A stretch of DNA of 64,000 nt from Cinclus cinclus (taxonomy: Eukaryota > Chordata > Aves > Passeriformes > Cinclidae), in contig NC_085067.1 of assembly GCF_963662255.1 (NCBI RefSeq), positions 1,640,428 to 1,704,427 of the forward strand, read 5' to 3'. Position numbers and translations under genes: made by a program. The stretch's first letter is position 1, and every line of letters begins with the position of its first letter. The notes under the pieces were generated by a model. It was not told where the DNA came from. It made no database searches and saw only the letters and a program-made list of their open reading frames with translations. This document shows positions 12,520 to 23,386 of the stretch, one piece after another.

Positions 12520-13960
12520 AAAATTAGTATGAAAATGGTGGTGTTTCATAAAAGAAAGATATGTGGATGCCCGTAAGTGCCATTTTATTTCTCAGTGAGA
12601 GGATAAAGTGTTTTTTCCTACATAATTTTTGATGTAGAGGCTAAATTAGGCCCGAGAAGAGGGACAATACAACTTTAAACATCATTAGTATTCAGCCTAC
12701 GTAAGCCAACCAACAGCAGTTATGTATTTTTGCAAGTATGCATATAATTTATTGTGGAGAACACAATTTACATGGGTAGTCGATGCCTGTTTTATAGCCT
12801 CACAAATAGATGTATGAACTCAAGCATATAATGGCTCAACCAGCAGGCGCAAATACGTTCTAAATCTTCTAAATGTGCTTCACAAAAATGTAACTGAGGA
12901 ATATAAAACAGATCAATTCTTGCATGTTATATATTGGTTTTTGATTTACAAATCTAATCTGGGAAATTTCTTTAGAAATGAGTGGATTTTTTTTTACTGA
13001 ACTTCTTCTTTTACGGAATTGTGCCAGTCCAATCCTTGAGGATTCCCTCCTGTATATGGCCGGGTTTAGAGGTTTTTTTATTATTATTTTAATCTATGGA
13101 GAGAATACAGTATATATTTGTGGCATTTGATTTCATAGCTTCCTGCATGTCCTAGTGCTAATTTCCTAAGAAAACCCTCTTCTGTTATTTACAGTCTCAT
13201 AACACACAGTGTGCTTTATCTATGCTGGCCCTAATTAGTTTCCCAAAAATAAAAGGGAAGGAGGGGGAAAAAAGGAAAAGAAGAAAAAGAAGAAAACCCC
13301 AAACACATTACTGTGTGGATCCTTGCACATCCTAGAAAGTTGGCGGTTTCATTTCTAATTCAGGTGCAGGGGGAAGATAAAATCTGGGTGTCTGGAATAA
13401 AACACATTTCTAATGGGATGGAACGACAATCCCTTATTACCTCCCACCATTTTTCTCATAGTTTTGCTCCAAGTACAGCAAATCCCTGTGCTATATTTTT
13501 TCATAATGTATAGCTTGCTATTACCTCTCAAGAACAATTTTTATAGAGAGGGTGCCCTGTTCAATAGATCTGTAGTGTCTCCAAGGGGGAATTCACACAG
13601 GGTTTTATTTATGGTTACACTCAACTGTACCATGTTGCCAAGCTTCCCCCTTTGGATTTGTCAAAAAAAATATTCCTTTCTCCACCAAAGCCTCTGCATC
13701 ACATGGGCATTAAGATATAAAGGAAATAATTATTTTGCCCTTTTAAAGACCCTTATAGCACTTGTCTGATATAACATCAAAAGAATAATAATAATTAGAA
13801 GAACAAAGTTGGATGTTTGAATATCAGAGAATGAATGTTCCAAAACACAGGTTTTGCTTTGAAGCCTGGATTATCTGGAATCTCCAGAAAGATGATTGTT
13901 GCTGACTGATTGTATGTTTTCTGACTCCCATATGAAGCATTTATCTGTCTCCAAAGGGTT
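12520..13960. promoter_or_regulatory. Long AT-rich, high-complexity tract (candidate conserved non-coding block)
   Basis: About 1.4 kb of AT-rich, repeat-poor sequence with a varied vocabulary (TATGCATATAATTTATTG near 12740, CCTAATTAGTTTCCC near 13230, TGTTATTTACAGTCTC near 13185). Developmental gene deserts in vertebrates hold such blocks. No open frame matches a known protein. A short purine-rich run lies at about 13255-13300. The call is inference from texture only. Confidence 0.35.
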
Positions 13961-14012
13961 TTGGCATCATCTTGGCTTATACTGGAGCACAAACAAATTA
14001 ATTCCATCACCG

Positions 14013-14031
14013 CCCCCCCCCCCCCCCCCCC
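14013..14031. repeat. C19 homopolymer
   Basis: Nineteen consecutive C on the + strand, the longest G/C homopolymer in the window. The minus strand is G19 and can form a G-quadruplex. Such runs are prone to length errors in both replication and sequencing. Confidence 0.97.
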
Positions 14032-15048
14032 AATATTCTTTGAGTTAGTTTTCATTTTTAGCCCTTTCCACAAACACATGATATTTCTGGTTCAATTCAC
14101 TATCAATTTTTTAAAAACCGCAGGCATATAAAATCAAAAGATAAAAAAACACTGGTCATGACACAAAATAAATCCCACCTTGTGCTGACCTTTCCTCTGG
14201 CATTAATTTCCTCCAGGGTGCTGTGTGTGTCTGTGTCATTTTGGGTCCCTGCCTCACGTGGGCACTGGCAGAGATCCACAATTAAACCCATTAATTACAA
14301 ACCCCTTTGGGGAGCAGGGCTGGGCACCCCAAACCCCAGAACTGGGGAACAAAGAGCTCGTTCTGCTCCAGCTGTGACCAAGGGCATCCCCACCCTGCTG
14401 CCCAAACCCACCTGGAGGGACAGAGCTTGGGAGGGGGATCAGAGCTGCAAAATAATTTACAAGTTGTACTTGGAAGGAGGGGAAAAAAAAACAACAACAA
14501 AAAAAACACTGCTATTTAAGGTCTTGGAAATGTTTTTGTTTGAGTTTTCCAGAAATAAGAGCAAAGGCAGAACCCTCCTCTCAGAATCACAGCTGCAGAA
14601 AGAAGCAAAGATTAAAATTTTGCTGTCGCTCTCTTGCAAGAGCACATTGAAAATACTTCTTGTCCCACTGGGAAGACTATCTGATTTTCCACAAAAGGAA
14701 TTAGTATTTCTATTTTTAACAGTACAAAGTCTGCAGCTTGTCTATGGAAAGATCAGTGTCCCAAGTGGCAAAAGTTCTGAGGAAAAAAATCCAGGTTAAA
14801 GCACGGCGGCTCTTTCCAGGGGGATTTTTATACACCAGGAATTGAGAAGGAGCCCAAACTCACTTCATTTAGGACACCAGAAAAAACCACCACAGCTTTG
14901 AACCGACATTTAAACAGAAAGAAATATCAATAGGTCATGGAAACATCCAGGAGGAAAAAAACTCTTTGGAAAGTTAAAGTGAGTAAGATGACAAAGGAGT
15001 ACCTAGAGACAGTTATGCTTAAAATAACAAATGTAAATGTTTCTGTGT
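14032..15048. other. Non-coding unique DNA
   Basis: Mixed composition. A 213-aa open frame (14158-14799) has no recognisable domain and crosses an A/C-rich run near 14487-14511. I treat it as chance. Confidence 0.5.
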
Positions 15049-15073
15049 AAAAAAAAAAAAAAAAAAAAAAAAA
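15049..15073. repeat. A25 homopolymer
   Basis: Twenty-five consecutive A. It could be the tail of an old retrotransposed copy, but the sequence to the left matches no element I know and has no clear AATAAA just upstream, so I call it a simple run. Confidence 0.95.
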
Positions 15074-17969
15074 TCATTGGATCACCTGAGGATAATTCTC
15101 TGCTGAAAAAACGGGGAGAGAGCTCTCTCCTCTGGAAAATCAGGCCCATGCAATGCCTGGCAGCTCCAGGTGCCAAAACACAGCCCCAGCACAGCCTCTC
15201 CACCCCAGGGCCATCAGGGGCTGCTGCAGGGAGACCCCAGCCCCAGCTTCCCCAGGCCTGCAGGATATTGATTTATCTGCTTGGACACCCCAGATAATCC
15301 CTAAAAGGAAAGGGCTTTAGGTGACAGCCAGGTGACACAAAATCCCAGAGCCCTCAGTAAAGAGGTTCTGCCTAAACCTTGCATTAGTGATGACTGTAAT
15401 TAGTAACTCCCCTCCAGGAGCCAATCCAGATGTGTCCCTTTGGTTCAGGTGTCCCTGGACACAGGGATCATCCTGCCCAGAAGTTCTGAAAATGTGGTTT
15501 TCCAGGTGGGAGTACAACTGGAGTTAAATTTCCAGACCAAGGTACGTGGAACATCCCCAGTTCATTTGAATTGATCCTGCCAGGCAAGATTGATTATCTG
15601 CAAAGGGCATATTAACACTGCAGAGGTAAACAGGGAGCTCTGCTGGCAGGGAGCAGAGACGCCTCAGAGAGCAGGGACTGCTCTGAGGGAGGACAAAATC
15701 CTGTGGGGAAATGGGGAAAACCAGGAAAACTTCCAGTTAATCCTGCTTTAGGGAAGGTGGGAAGGAGGGCAGCGCTGCTGTTGCGTCCAGAGCTCTGTCC
15801 AGGCTTTGGGAAGGATTCCATCATTCCACCAGGACCCCCAGGCTCCACAGCACAGCCCCAGACAGAGGAGCCCCCCTTGTTTCTAAAGAGGTTTTCAAAG
15901 AGGAAGGCTGCCCCCAGCCCTGATGGACTTGGGAAGAAGCTGGACAGCCTCAGGCTGCCCAAAGGGAAGTGCCAGGTCAGATTTGGTCTGGGAGAGCCCA
16001 GCACATCTGGCAGACTCCAGGTCTTGGAATATCCGACACTCACAGCTCAGTCCATCACCTATTTCCTCCTTCCCAAATCCAGCTTTGCTAAAGTGCTACA
16101 ACACTGATTATTTCTACCTAGGGTTTCAAGGAAAAGAAAAAAACCCTCTCTTTCTCCTTTTAAGGTGGACTAAAATAATAATAATAATAATGTGAGAAGA
16201 CCCACATGCAGGGCTGAAGTCACATCCTGTTCGTTCATTACAGTAACAAATGTGTTCGACAGTAATTATCCAAAGGGGAGAATTCCAAATCTTCTCATCT
16301 TGCTCTCTCCTAATTAATTAATAGTTTAAATGTCATCATGATGGGAAGTGCTCATCAGAAGCAGAATCTGCTGCCATGATTTACAACTCTGCCTCCAAAG
16401 GCTCTGAAGCAGTGGCACCCCAGGGTTAAATTTAATTCAAAAACCTAAGGCTCTCATTGCTCTCCTCTCCAGTTTAGCCCTGAAACTCCCCATCAAACCA
16501 ACGGTGTGAAGGGAAGATGTGGGGGAGCGCTTCCTTCCCCTGCGTTTTTAATTTTTTTTTTTCTTTCTTTCCATCATTAAGTTGGAAACGGAAAGATTAA
16601 ATTAAAATTAGTCGTTTGTCAACTTGTTAGAGACTTGTTGCAGGAGGCAGTTGAGGGCCAAGCCTGCTGTGGAGCTGAGCAGAGCTGATCTAAAGAGGGG
16701 CCCTGGTGCTGGGTGAGAGCAGTGTCAGCTCTAATCCTGGCTGGAAAGGGAGCTCAGCACTCCAGCTGCACAACAATGAGGAGGAGAAGGAGCTGTCTGC
16801 TCGCAGAGTGCAATGCTCCTTGTTCCCAGCCAGCTCTGAGCTTTTAGCCAATTAGCCAGCACAGCTCTCCTCTCCCAGCAATTCTGGGCTGGAATAATTA
16901 GAATTTGCACTTAGTGGAGCCTCTCCTGCTGCAAGAGGTTTGCCCAGTGCTTGCAGCTGTGAGTGGAGTGGGGAGGGAAAGGCAGCACCAGCCCAGGATG
17001 TCCAGGAGCAGAGAGGACCCTGAGCACAGGGCTGACCTTTGGTGGTCCCCCAGTCCAGCTCTCCAGGCAGATTTTCCAACCAGGAGCCATCAAACTCGTT
17101 TTGGTGTGCCCCAAAGCAGGTTCCTGGGGATGGGGACACAGACACAGGGCTCCAAACCACTGCAGCTGGAGCAGCTTCAAACCCTGCAGCCTCTGCAGCA
17201 AACTCACACCCTGCAAGGGCAGGGATTCACCCCAAGCACACAAGTCCACAATAATTAACTTATTGTCCGTCCTTTGGATTTCTTCAAAAAAAAAGAGATT
17301 AATTTAACTAAACAACCAATAATGTGCTTTTTTGGCAATGAAGAACTCTGCCCACGTCATTCCAAACAAAACCTTGACTGGACTATCACCAAGCATCCTG
17401 TGTCTAATGGTAGAGTCATCCCAGGTGGGGAAGAAAATCTTCTGCATCCAGAGAAACCTGTGCAGTGATCTGGATTTTTAAGTATTGAGAGGCCAGCTGG
17501 GAATTTCACCTTCAGAAGATCCCCACGGCCATGCAGGCACACAAATAACTCATGGAATGTTCAGCACAGTCAGAGCGTCCTCACAAGCGAGCACCCCGTG
17601 TCCTGCAGGGCTCGTCCCAGCTGAGCTCAGCCTAAGTTGACAGACCTCGAGTTTTCTGCTGCAGGAGGATGGCAATCAGCCCCGGGGCTGTGTTTAACTA
17701 CAGCTCCCAGGCAGTGTCCCTCACTGATGGATGGACTCCATCACCTCCTCCTAAATAACAATATCCCATCCTTCCTGTCTCCCACCTTCCCTGCACACAC
17801 CTTGCAAATCCCTGAGGTAGGAAAAGAGAAATTACAGATCTTTATTTGCCAACTTCGCACATTTTCTCCCTCCCCCCATTTCCATAAAACAACTCTTTTA
17901 TTCCCAAGGAGGAATGGGGGGTGGGAGCTTGTTATTTTTCTATTTCAGATAAAAGGTTGGCAAAAGAAG
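15074..17969. other. Non-coding unique DNA
   Basis: No gene was recognised. (AAT)n lies at about 16173-16190. TAATTAATTAAT (16311-16322) is a tandem homeodomain core, inside a complex AT-rich stretch 16200-16380. A T-rich run lies at about 16547-16570. Overlapping frames at 15600-16110 and 16850-17310 are short and domain-less. Confidence 0.5.
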
Positions 17970-18480
17970 AACCCAATTCATGTCATTGTATTTCCTTATT
18001 GTCTGCATTAACCTTCCCCATGGTTACTTGTTCTTTGTAATGTTACACTTGTCTTGCTGCAACACATGAATACCCGAGCCAATTTTGTCATGCAAATGAA
18101 TTCAGTTGGATTGTAAATTGTGTGAAGGAGCATTAGTTTATCAGGAACCCGCCTGCATGCTGCACCCAACTGATTTCTCCTATTCACACCAAGAGTGCAA
18201 TGTTTTCTAGTTGATCCTGAATGTCCATTCGAAAGCTGTGGGGTTTATTATCATGATTATTATTATTATTATTATTATTTGTAAGGACTTTTACATTTGC
18301 ATTTACTTATTTATTCAGTCAGTCACAAAGCTGTATTCCTTTTCTAAAGCCTGATTTATATAATCAAAACCCACAGCTACGCCATCAAAAATGAAATATT
18401 ACTGCAACCTGTGTCTGTATTTATTGTAAGCCTGAATGGAAGGTTTGTACCTATGTTGGGAAGGAACAGACATTATAATC
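17970..18480. promoter_or_regulatory. Candidate enhancer with SOX-POU composite site and second octamer
   Basis: About 500 bp of AT-rich, complex sequence. TTTTGTCATGCAAAT (18083-18097) matches 14 of 15 positions of the known SOX2-POU composite pattern CWTTGTNATGCAAAT, and contains a perfect octamer ATGCAAAT (18090-18097). A second perfect octamer lies on the other strand (ATTTGCAT, 18295-18302). An (ATT)n run (18256-18280) sits between. SOX/POU partners drive enhancers in neural and early embryonic cells. Activity here is inferred. Confidence 0.45.
18256..18280. repeat. (ATT)8 microsatellite
   Basis: About eight ATT units within the candidate enhancer. Confidence 0.95.
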
Positions 18481-18724
18481 TGTGAGCCATCAGGTAGATA
18501 ACGTTGCTGGCATTTCACACTGTAAAATGAAAATATTTCTATCGAGGTCGATACCTGTATTTAGAGTGACATTTCTTCAGCCAGCCCTGGGGTTATCACT
18601 GATCTGGAAAGCCCACTCAGGACAGAGACACAAACATTGCACCTGCAGAGCAACCTCCTCCCTGCCAGCTGCCAATCACCCTGGGAAAGGCAAATTCCTG
18701 AGCTCCCACCCCCCAAACACCTGA

Positions 18725-19031
18725 ATCCCCATGGAGCTGCACATCTGCAGTGAGTCCCATGGAGCTGCACATCTGCAGTGAGTCCCATGGAACTGCACAT
18801 CTGCAGTGAATCCCCATGGAGCTGCACATCTGCAGTGAGTCCCATGGAACTGCACATCTGCAGTGAATCCCACAGAACTGCACATCTGCAGTGAATCCCC
18901 ATAGAGCTGCACATCTGCAGTGAATCCCCACGGAGTTGCACATCTGCAGTGAGTCCCACGGAGCTGCACATCTGCAGTGAATCCCACAGAACTGCACATC
19001 TGCAGTGAGTCCCACAGAACTGCACATCTGC
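18725..19031. repeat. Minisatellite A: 28/29-bp unit, about 11 copies
   Basis: Each unit carries the invariant core CTGCACATCTGCAGTGA, joined by a variable linker (GTCCCATGGAG, ATCCCCATGGAG, ATCCCACAGAA and so on). Units are 28 or 29 bp long according to a CCC or CCCC linker. The last copy is cut short and followed by CCTCCTGCAG. No spacers occur between units. The minus strand is open in three frames (up to 173 aa, CSSxGLTADVQ-like repeats) because the unit lacks stops. This is a repeat artefact, not a gene. Confidence 0.97.
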
Positions 19032-19648
19032 CTCCTGCAGTGGTGGGAGTGTGTCCCACTGGCCTCCTTAAGGCCCTGATCCCAGCAGCTTCACTCTCAG
19101 CACCTGCAGTTTCCCACCCCGTCCCTGTCCCCAAACCAGTGCAAACCTTCCCCCTCCCCTTTGCTTCACCCCCAGGTGAGTCAGGGAGAGCTGACACAAC
19201 CTGGCTTCAGAGCTGGAGACCAAAGCCACGACCCCATTGCAGTGCCAGTGACAAAGATGAAGCCAGGAACACAGACTGGATATCAACAACCAACTCCAGG
19301 GCCTGCCTTGATTTGTAGTGAAGCTCAAAATTATCAATAAGTTGGTGGCAACAGCAGAACAACCTCCAAATCAAGAGCAACAGCCTCACTGCTGCCCTTA
19401 TCTCCCTGCAGACTGGGCACTGTGTCACGGGAAGCCTCAGAAATGAAACCAGAATTCACATTTCCTCACAATCTTCTCCCAGAATTACGGATGGAGCCAA
19501 TACTCTGCCAGGCATCTGCTGGATCATGCCTGATTAAACAACAAATACCAGGAGTGTCTGTCCCTGTCCTTCCAGGCACAGCAGGGGGATGGCAGGGACG
19601 TCCTTCCCTCCCTGCACGTGGCACAGACCAGCTCTGCCCCCTCACTCA
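19032..19648. other. Non-coding unique DNA between minisatellite and CR1
   Basis: GC-moderate sequence with no recognised feature. Confidence 0.5.
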
Positions 19649-20028
19649 ATGGGGAAAGGCTGGGAGAACTGGGAATCTTCAGCCTGGAGAAGAGAAGGCT
19701 TTGGGTGACCTAAGTGTGGCCTTCCAGCACCTGAAGGGAGCCCACAACAAAGATGGAGAGAGATCTTTTACAAGAACATGGGTGATAGGATGAGGAGAAA
19801 TGGCTTCACAGTGCAGAGGGCAGGGTTAGATGGATAATAGGGAAAAATTCCTCCCTGTGAGGGAGGGAAGGCCCTGGCACAGGGGGCTGCCCCAGCCCTG
19901 GAAGTGTCCAAGAACAGGTTGGACAGGGCTTGGGATAGTGCAAGGTGTCCCTGCCCACGGCAGGGCACGAAACAAGGTGAGCTTTAAGGGCCTCTTCAGC
20001 TCAAACCATTCCAGGATTCTGGGATTCC
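19649..20028 (+). mobile_element. CR1 LINE 3' end, sense, about 380 bp
   Basis: The longest CR1 piece in the window. In order it has AAAGGCTGGGAGAACTGGG, TTCAGCCTGGAGAAGAGAAG, CACCTGAAGGGAGCC, TGATAGGATGAGGAGAAATGG, CTGGAAGTGTCCAAGAACAGG, TGTCCCTGCCCACGGCAGGG and a closing CAAACCATTCCAGGATTCTG. These follow the avian CR1 ORF2 end and 3' untranslated region. It is 5'-truncated and crossed by stops. It ends with a degenerate form of the family's terminal ATTCTATG repeat. Confidence 0.96.
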
Positions 20029-20311
20029 ACGACAAAGAAAGATTTGTCTGAATGTCACAAGTGTGCTGAGTGGGCTGTGACCCACGGGTGACAGCCCTGA
20101 ATGGCCCTTTGGGCCCTGCAAATCTGAACTGGATGGGCTGGGGAGACCAGCCCGGGTTGGATCCTGGGGGATTTTCCCATTTAATCAGCCTTGAAGCACA
20201 ATGGGAGAGCAGCGGGTGCATCCTCACCCTCCATGTGCCATATGGAGAGCAGATTAGGAGCCTCTGGGGCTACTAATCCAGCACAAGCACTAAAAAGGCA
20301 CTTGGGTTGGT

Positions 20312-20470
20312 GATTACAGCAGGGCTCTGGGTCCAGGCAAGGCAAGCAAACAACCCCAGCTCCACCCAGCCTCTTCTGAGCCTCAGTTTCTCCAAATGCA
20401 AAAGTTCCTCCCTCTCAAGAGGGTCACTGGAAACTCATTCCCATTTAGAAAGCATCTGTGAAAACTCCAG
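20312..20470 (+). mobile_element. Probable MIR (tRNA-derived CORE) SINE fossil
   Basis: The stretch follows the MIR order. It has a GCAGGGCTCTGGGTCCAGGC block like the tRNA-derived head, GAGCCTCAGTTTCTCCAAATGC (MIR: CTCAGTTTCC-TCATCTG), a CCTCCCTCTCAAGAGGGTCACTGGAAA block like the 'CCTCATAGGGTTGTTGTGAGGA' segment, and a final AAAGCATCTGTGAAAACTCC. Divergence is high, as expected for this pre-amniote family, which survives at low copy number in birds. The middle is the surest part. Confidence 0.55.
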
Positions 20471-21039
20471 ATAACCAGTCTTGCAGGTGTACAGAGTGTT
20501 CTTTACAGTCCTGCCCAATAAAAACCACTTTAGGAGCGTGCTTTATCTGCTGTGGACCTGGCTCGAATTTGAACATAATTCTTCCCCCCACCACACTGGA
20601 GATAAAGAGATCAAACCATAGGCAACTGAGGATGGAAAAGGGAAAAGAGCAGCACCCAGAAAGAGCAATGGAAAGGAGACTTTATCCCTTTGCAGGACAG
20701 CAATCTGGAAAAAAAAAAAACAATTGGGAAGGGCAGGGCACCGGTGAAGACACGACCACCTGCATGCAGAGACTGCCACAGCCCTTTTGGCTGCACACAC
20801 CTCCAGGGGAAGATCTGGCCAGGGTGGGTTTTTTCCAAATTAGAAGTTAAACCAACCCAAAAGGACAGGTTTGCCCTCCCTGGCTCCACCAGCGTGCTTT
20901 GGTGCCTGGAGGGTGGATGTGGCCCCTTTTCAGAGCAGCCTCCCTGCAGAAGCTGTGCAGGGGCACAATCGATAGGGAGGCAGTGCTGGTCACTCCACGC
21001 TCAGCTCCCTCTGTATTTATTGTCCCTCTTTGGTGTAAA
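20471..21039. other. Non-coding unique DNA
   Basis: An A12 run lies at about 20709-20720. Otherwise nothing was recognised. Confidence 0.45.
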
Positions 21040-21480
21040 TAGGTCTTAAGCCCGTGGCATGTCATTATAACTTTTTCGAAATAATGATGCTGCCTTCAGT
21101 TTTTTTTTTTTGCTATAATTTATGCCCAATGCACCAGCGCCAGTCACTCAATACTGTAGAGTCTGCAGAGGTGGAGATAGCCCTTAATGAGAAGAGGTTT
21201 TGCCTTTATCTCCTTTATACTTCAACCATTATCTTCCTCCAGTCTATAACCATGCGGTTACCACTGACAATAATGCTCAGAGGCAACAAATGCTGATGAG
21301 TTTTCTATGCAGTCTTCACAATAAGTCTATCAAAACAACCTCGAAAAATTATGAACCCTAGTGACAGACAAATAGAACCAGCTTCAGCACGAATTTACAG
21401 CCCAAATGCAACGTTCCTTTTAATTCTTCAGGCTTTTCTTATCTCTGCTGTTCCTCTTCTGGCTAGGAGATAACAGTAAT
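21040..21480. promoter_or_regulatory. AT-rich complex block (candidate conserved element)
   Basis: Repeat-free and complex apart from a T11 run at about 21100, with TGCTATAATTTATGCCC and CCATTATCTTCCTCCAG type sequence. It is flagged by texture only. Confidence 0.3.
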
Positions 21481-21714
21481 TCTTCTGTATGCTATTTTTT
21501 TTTTTCCAACTGAGTAAGATGTTCCTCGTGTCTTTCTGCTTGCTAAAGATAAAGGGTTAAAGACCAACTTGTGTTGGTCGCTTTGTGTTGGGGGGAAAAA
21601 AAAAGTAATCAGTATTCAAGAGATTGTTATCAGAGGTAAAGCGAAGAGAACAGTAATTTTGCCTGCTTCAGTTAGGAATTTTTTTTTTTTAGGTTTTTCT
21701 CTTTTTTTTCCCCC

Positions 21715-21740
21715 TTTTTTTTTTTTTTTTTTTTTTTTTT
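21715..21740. repeat. T26 homopolymer in a longer T-rich tract
   Basis: The last and longest of several T runs between 21679 and 21740. It could be an antisense poly(A) tail, but the DNA to its right (21741 onward, GC-moderate with CpGs) is not recognisable as a transposed gene. Confidence 0.95.
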
Positions 21741-22300
21741 ATGAATGCACATAATGCCTGGAGTGTTGGGGCCAGATAAAAGAATTAGTGGCAGCGCAGG
21801 GGGACGGAAGCACAAAGTACACCGGAGAATTAGACTGTCTATCTTTGTCTCTCCCAGCTCATCCAGGCAGCCGGGGCTCGCAGCTCGTAAACAATTTAAT
21901 CTTTTTGCTACAGTTAAAATACAAAGACAGCAAACCTCCTTCTTCCCAGGCGGGGAGGGGGTATGGTACAGCGGGGAGGGGGAGAAAAGAGAGGAGGTGG
22001 CGGCTGGAGAAGAGAGAGGGAAAAAAAAAAAAAAAATCACAAAAAAGGGCTGACACAAACTTTTCTGCCTCCGTTTAACCTCTCGCCTTCCACGATTTTC
22101 CCGAAATTCGGGAGGATATTTTATCTAACCAGCCAGCCCCACCTCCCAGACGTTTTCCCCATCCTCTCTCCTCTCCACCTCCCTCCTTCATCCCCGGCTC
22201 AAAAGCTTCCCATTGTCGCTGGCTGAGAATTCCTCCGGCTCACAGGTTAAAGAGCTAAACAGATTAACTCATGTAGGGAAAGAGAGGAAAAATAAAACCA
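21741..22300. other. Mixed GC/purine-rich unique DNA
   Basis: Contains CpG-bearing sequence near 21780-21890 and a purine-rich stretch (GGGGAGGGGGAGAAAAGAGAGG, then A16) at about 21950-22036. Chance frames only. Confidence 0.4.
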
Positions 22301-23047
22301 GACGTGAGGTTTCTCCCCCGCTTTCCCTGCAGGAACAAGGATTTGGGCTCTGCAACAAAAAACCCGACACGGCCGTGCCTGGCTCCTGGACACTCAGCAC
22401 AGCCGGGAGGTTCTTGGCTTGGCAAAAGTCGGGAATTTCGGGAATTCTGTGTGCCGGGAGAGATGCCTTGGGATGGGGCTGCCCGGGGGACACCTGCACC
22501 TGCATGGCAGAGGCTCCCAGAGTCCTGGGAATGGTGGGAAGCAGCTCTGACCTTGGTCTGGTCAGCGCATTGTGGGTTTTCTCAGCTAGAGGCTGGGGGG
22601 ATATATGGAATTAGGGATTGCTTAACACTCTGCTGGAGTGAGATGGAGGCACACGGGTCTGGAGCTTTCCTAAACCCAGGTTTAAGCTGTGGAGATTGAA
22701 TAAGAAGGGCAAGCCAGCCCAGGGAGTTCACTGACTCCTGCTCTGCAGGCGCAACTAAACCAGAAAAACACAGAAAAACACAGGACCTCTTCTCACCTCC
22801 AAACTAAAGCTCCTCTCTGGTGCCTCAGCCACTCCTCTCCATCACCAGAGAGATGGAATCTCCTGCAGTTATTACCCCAAGAACTCCAGGGAATAGCTGC
22901 CTGGGATTCATAAACGAGCGATGCCACCGCGGGCTGGACTGTAACCATCCACAGCCAAAGCTCCATTTCTGCCTGCTGGGCCTTAACCAACCACACATCA
23001 CTCATCAGGGGATCCCTCATGAACGAGTGACATTACAGGACAAGTGG
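22301..23047. other. Non-coding unique DNA
   Basis: Nothing recognised. Confidence 0.45.
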
Positions 23048-23162
23048 AAATGTCCAAGGCCACGCTGGACATGGCCCTGAGCAACCTGGGCTAGCAGAAG
23101 GTCCCTCCATGGTGGGAGGGTTGGAACGAGATGAGCTCTAAGGTCCCTTCTAAGCCAGCCTG
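23048..23162 (+). mobile_element. CR1 LINE 3' end fragment, sense
   Basis: TGTCCAAGGCCACGCTGGAC, GAGCAACCTGGGCTAG, GGTCCCTCCATGGTGGGAGGG, TTGGAACGAGATGAGCTCTA, AGGTCCCTTCTAAGCC follow the CR1 3' untranslated region in order. Confidence 0.92.
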
Positions 23163-23357
23163 AAAACAGAGCCCAGGAAAGCAAAGCTAAGTTGTGATGC
23201 TGGGACAGAAGCAGTTTGCTCACTCTGATCACCCACAGGACATTTTCTCTGCAGTTTCCAGCACCCAGCACAGGCACAGAGCAGCCCTGTGGCATCTGCT
23301 GCCTCTGAGACTGCAGCAGAAGACAAACTGCTGCTGGTACCACAGCACTTTCTTTCC

Positions 23358-23386
23358 TTTTTTTTTTTTATTTGTTTGTTTGTTTG
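23358..23386. repeat. T12 plus (TTTG)4 simple repeat
   Basis: T12, then A, then four TTTG units. Confidence 0.93.

Noticed and set aside
15049..15073. A25 as the tail of a processed pseudogene (also A24 at 26022 and T26 at 21715)
   Set aside because: No recognisable transcript sequence or nearby polyadenylation signal accompanies the runs.
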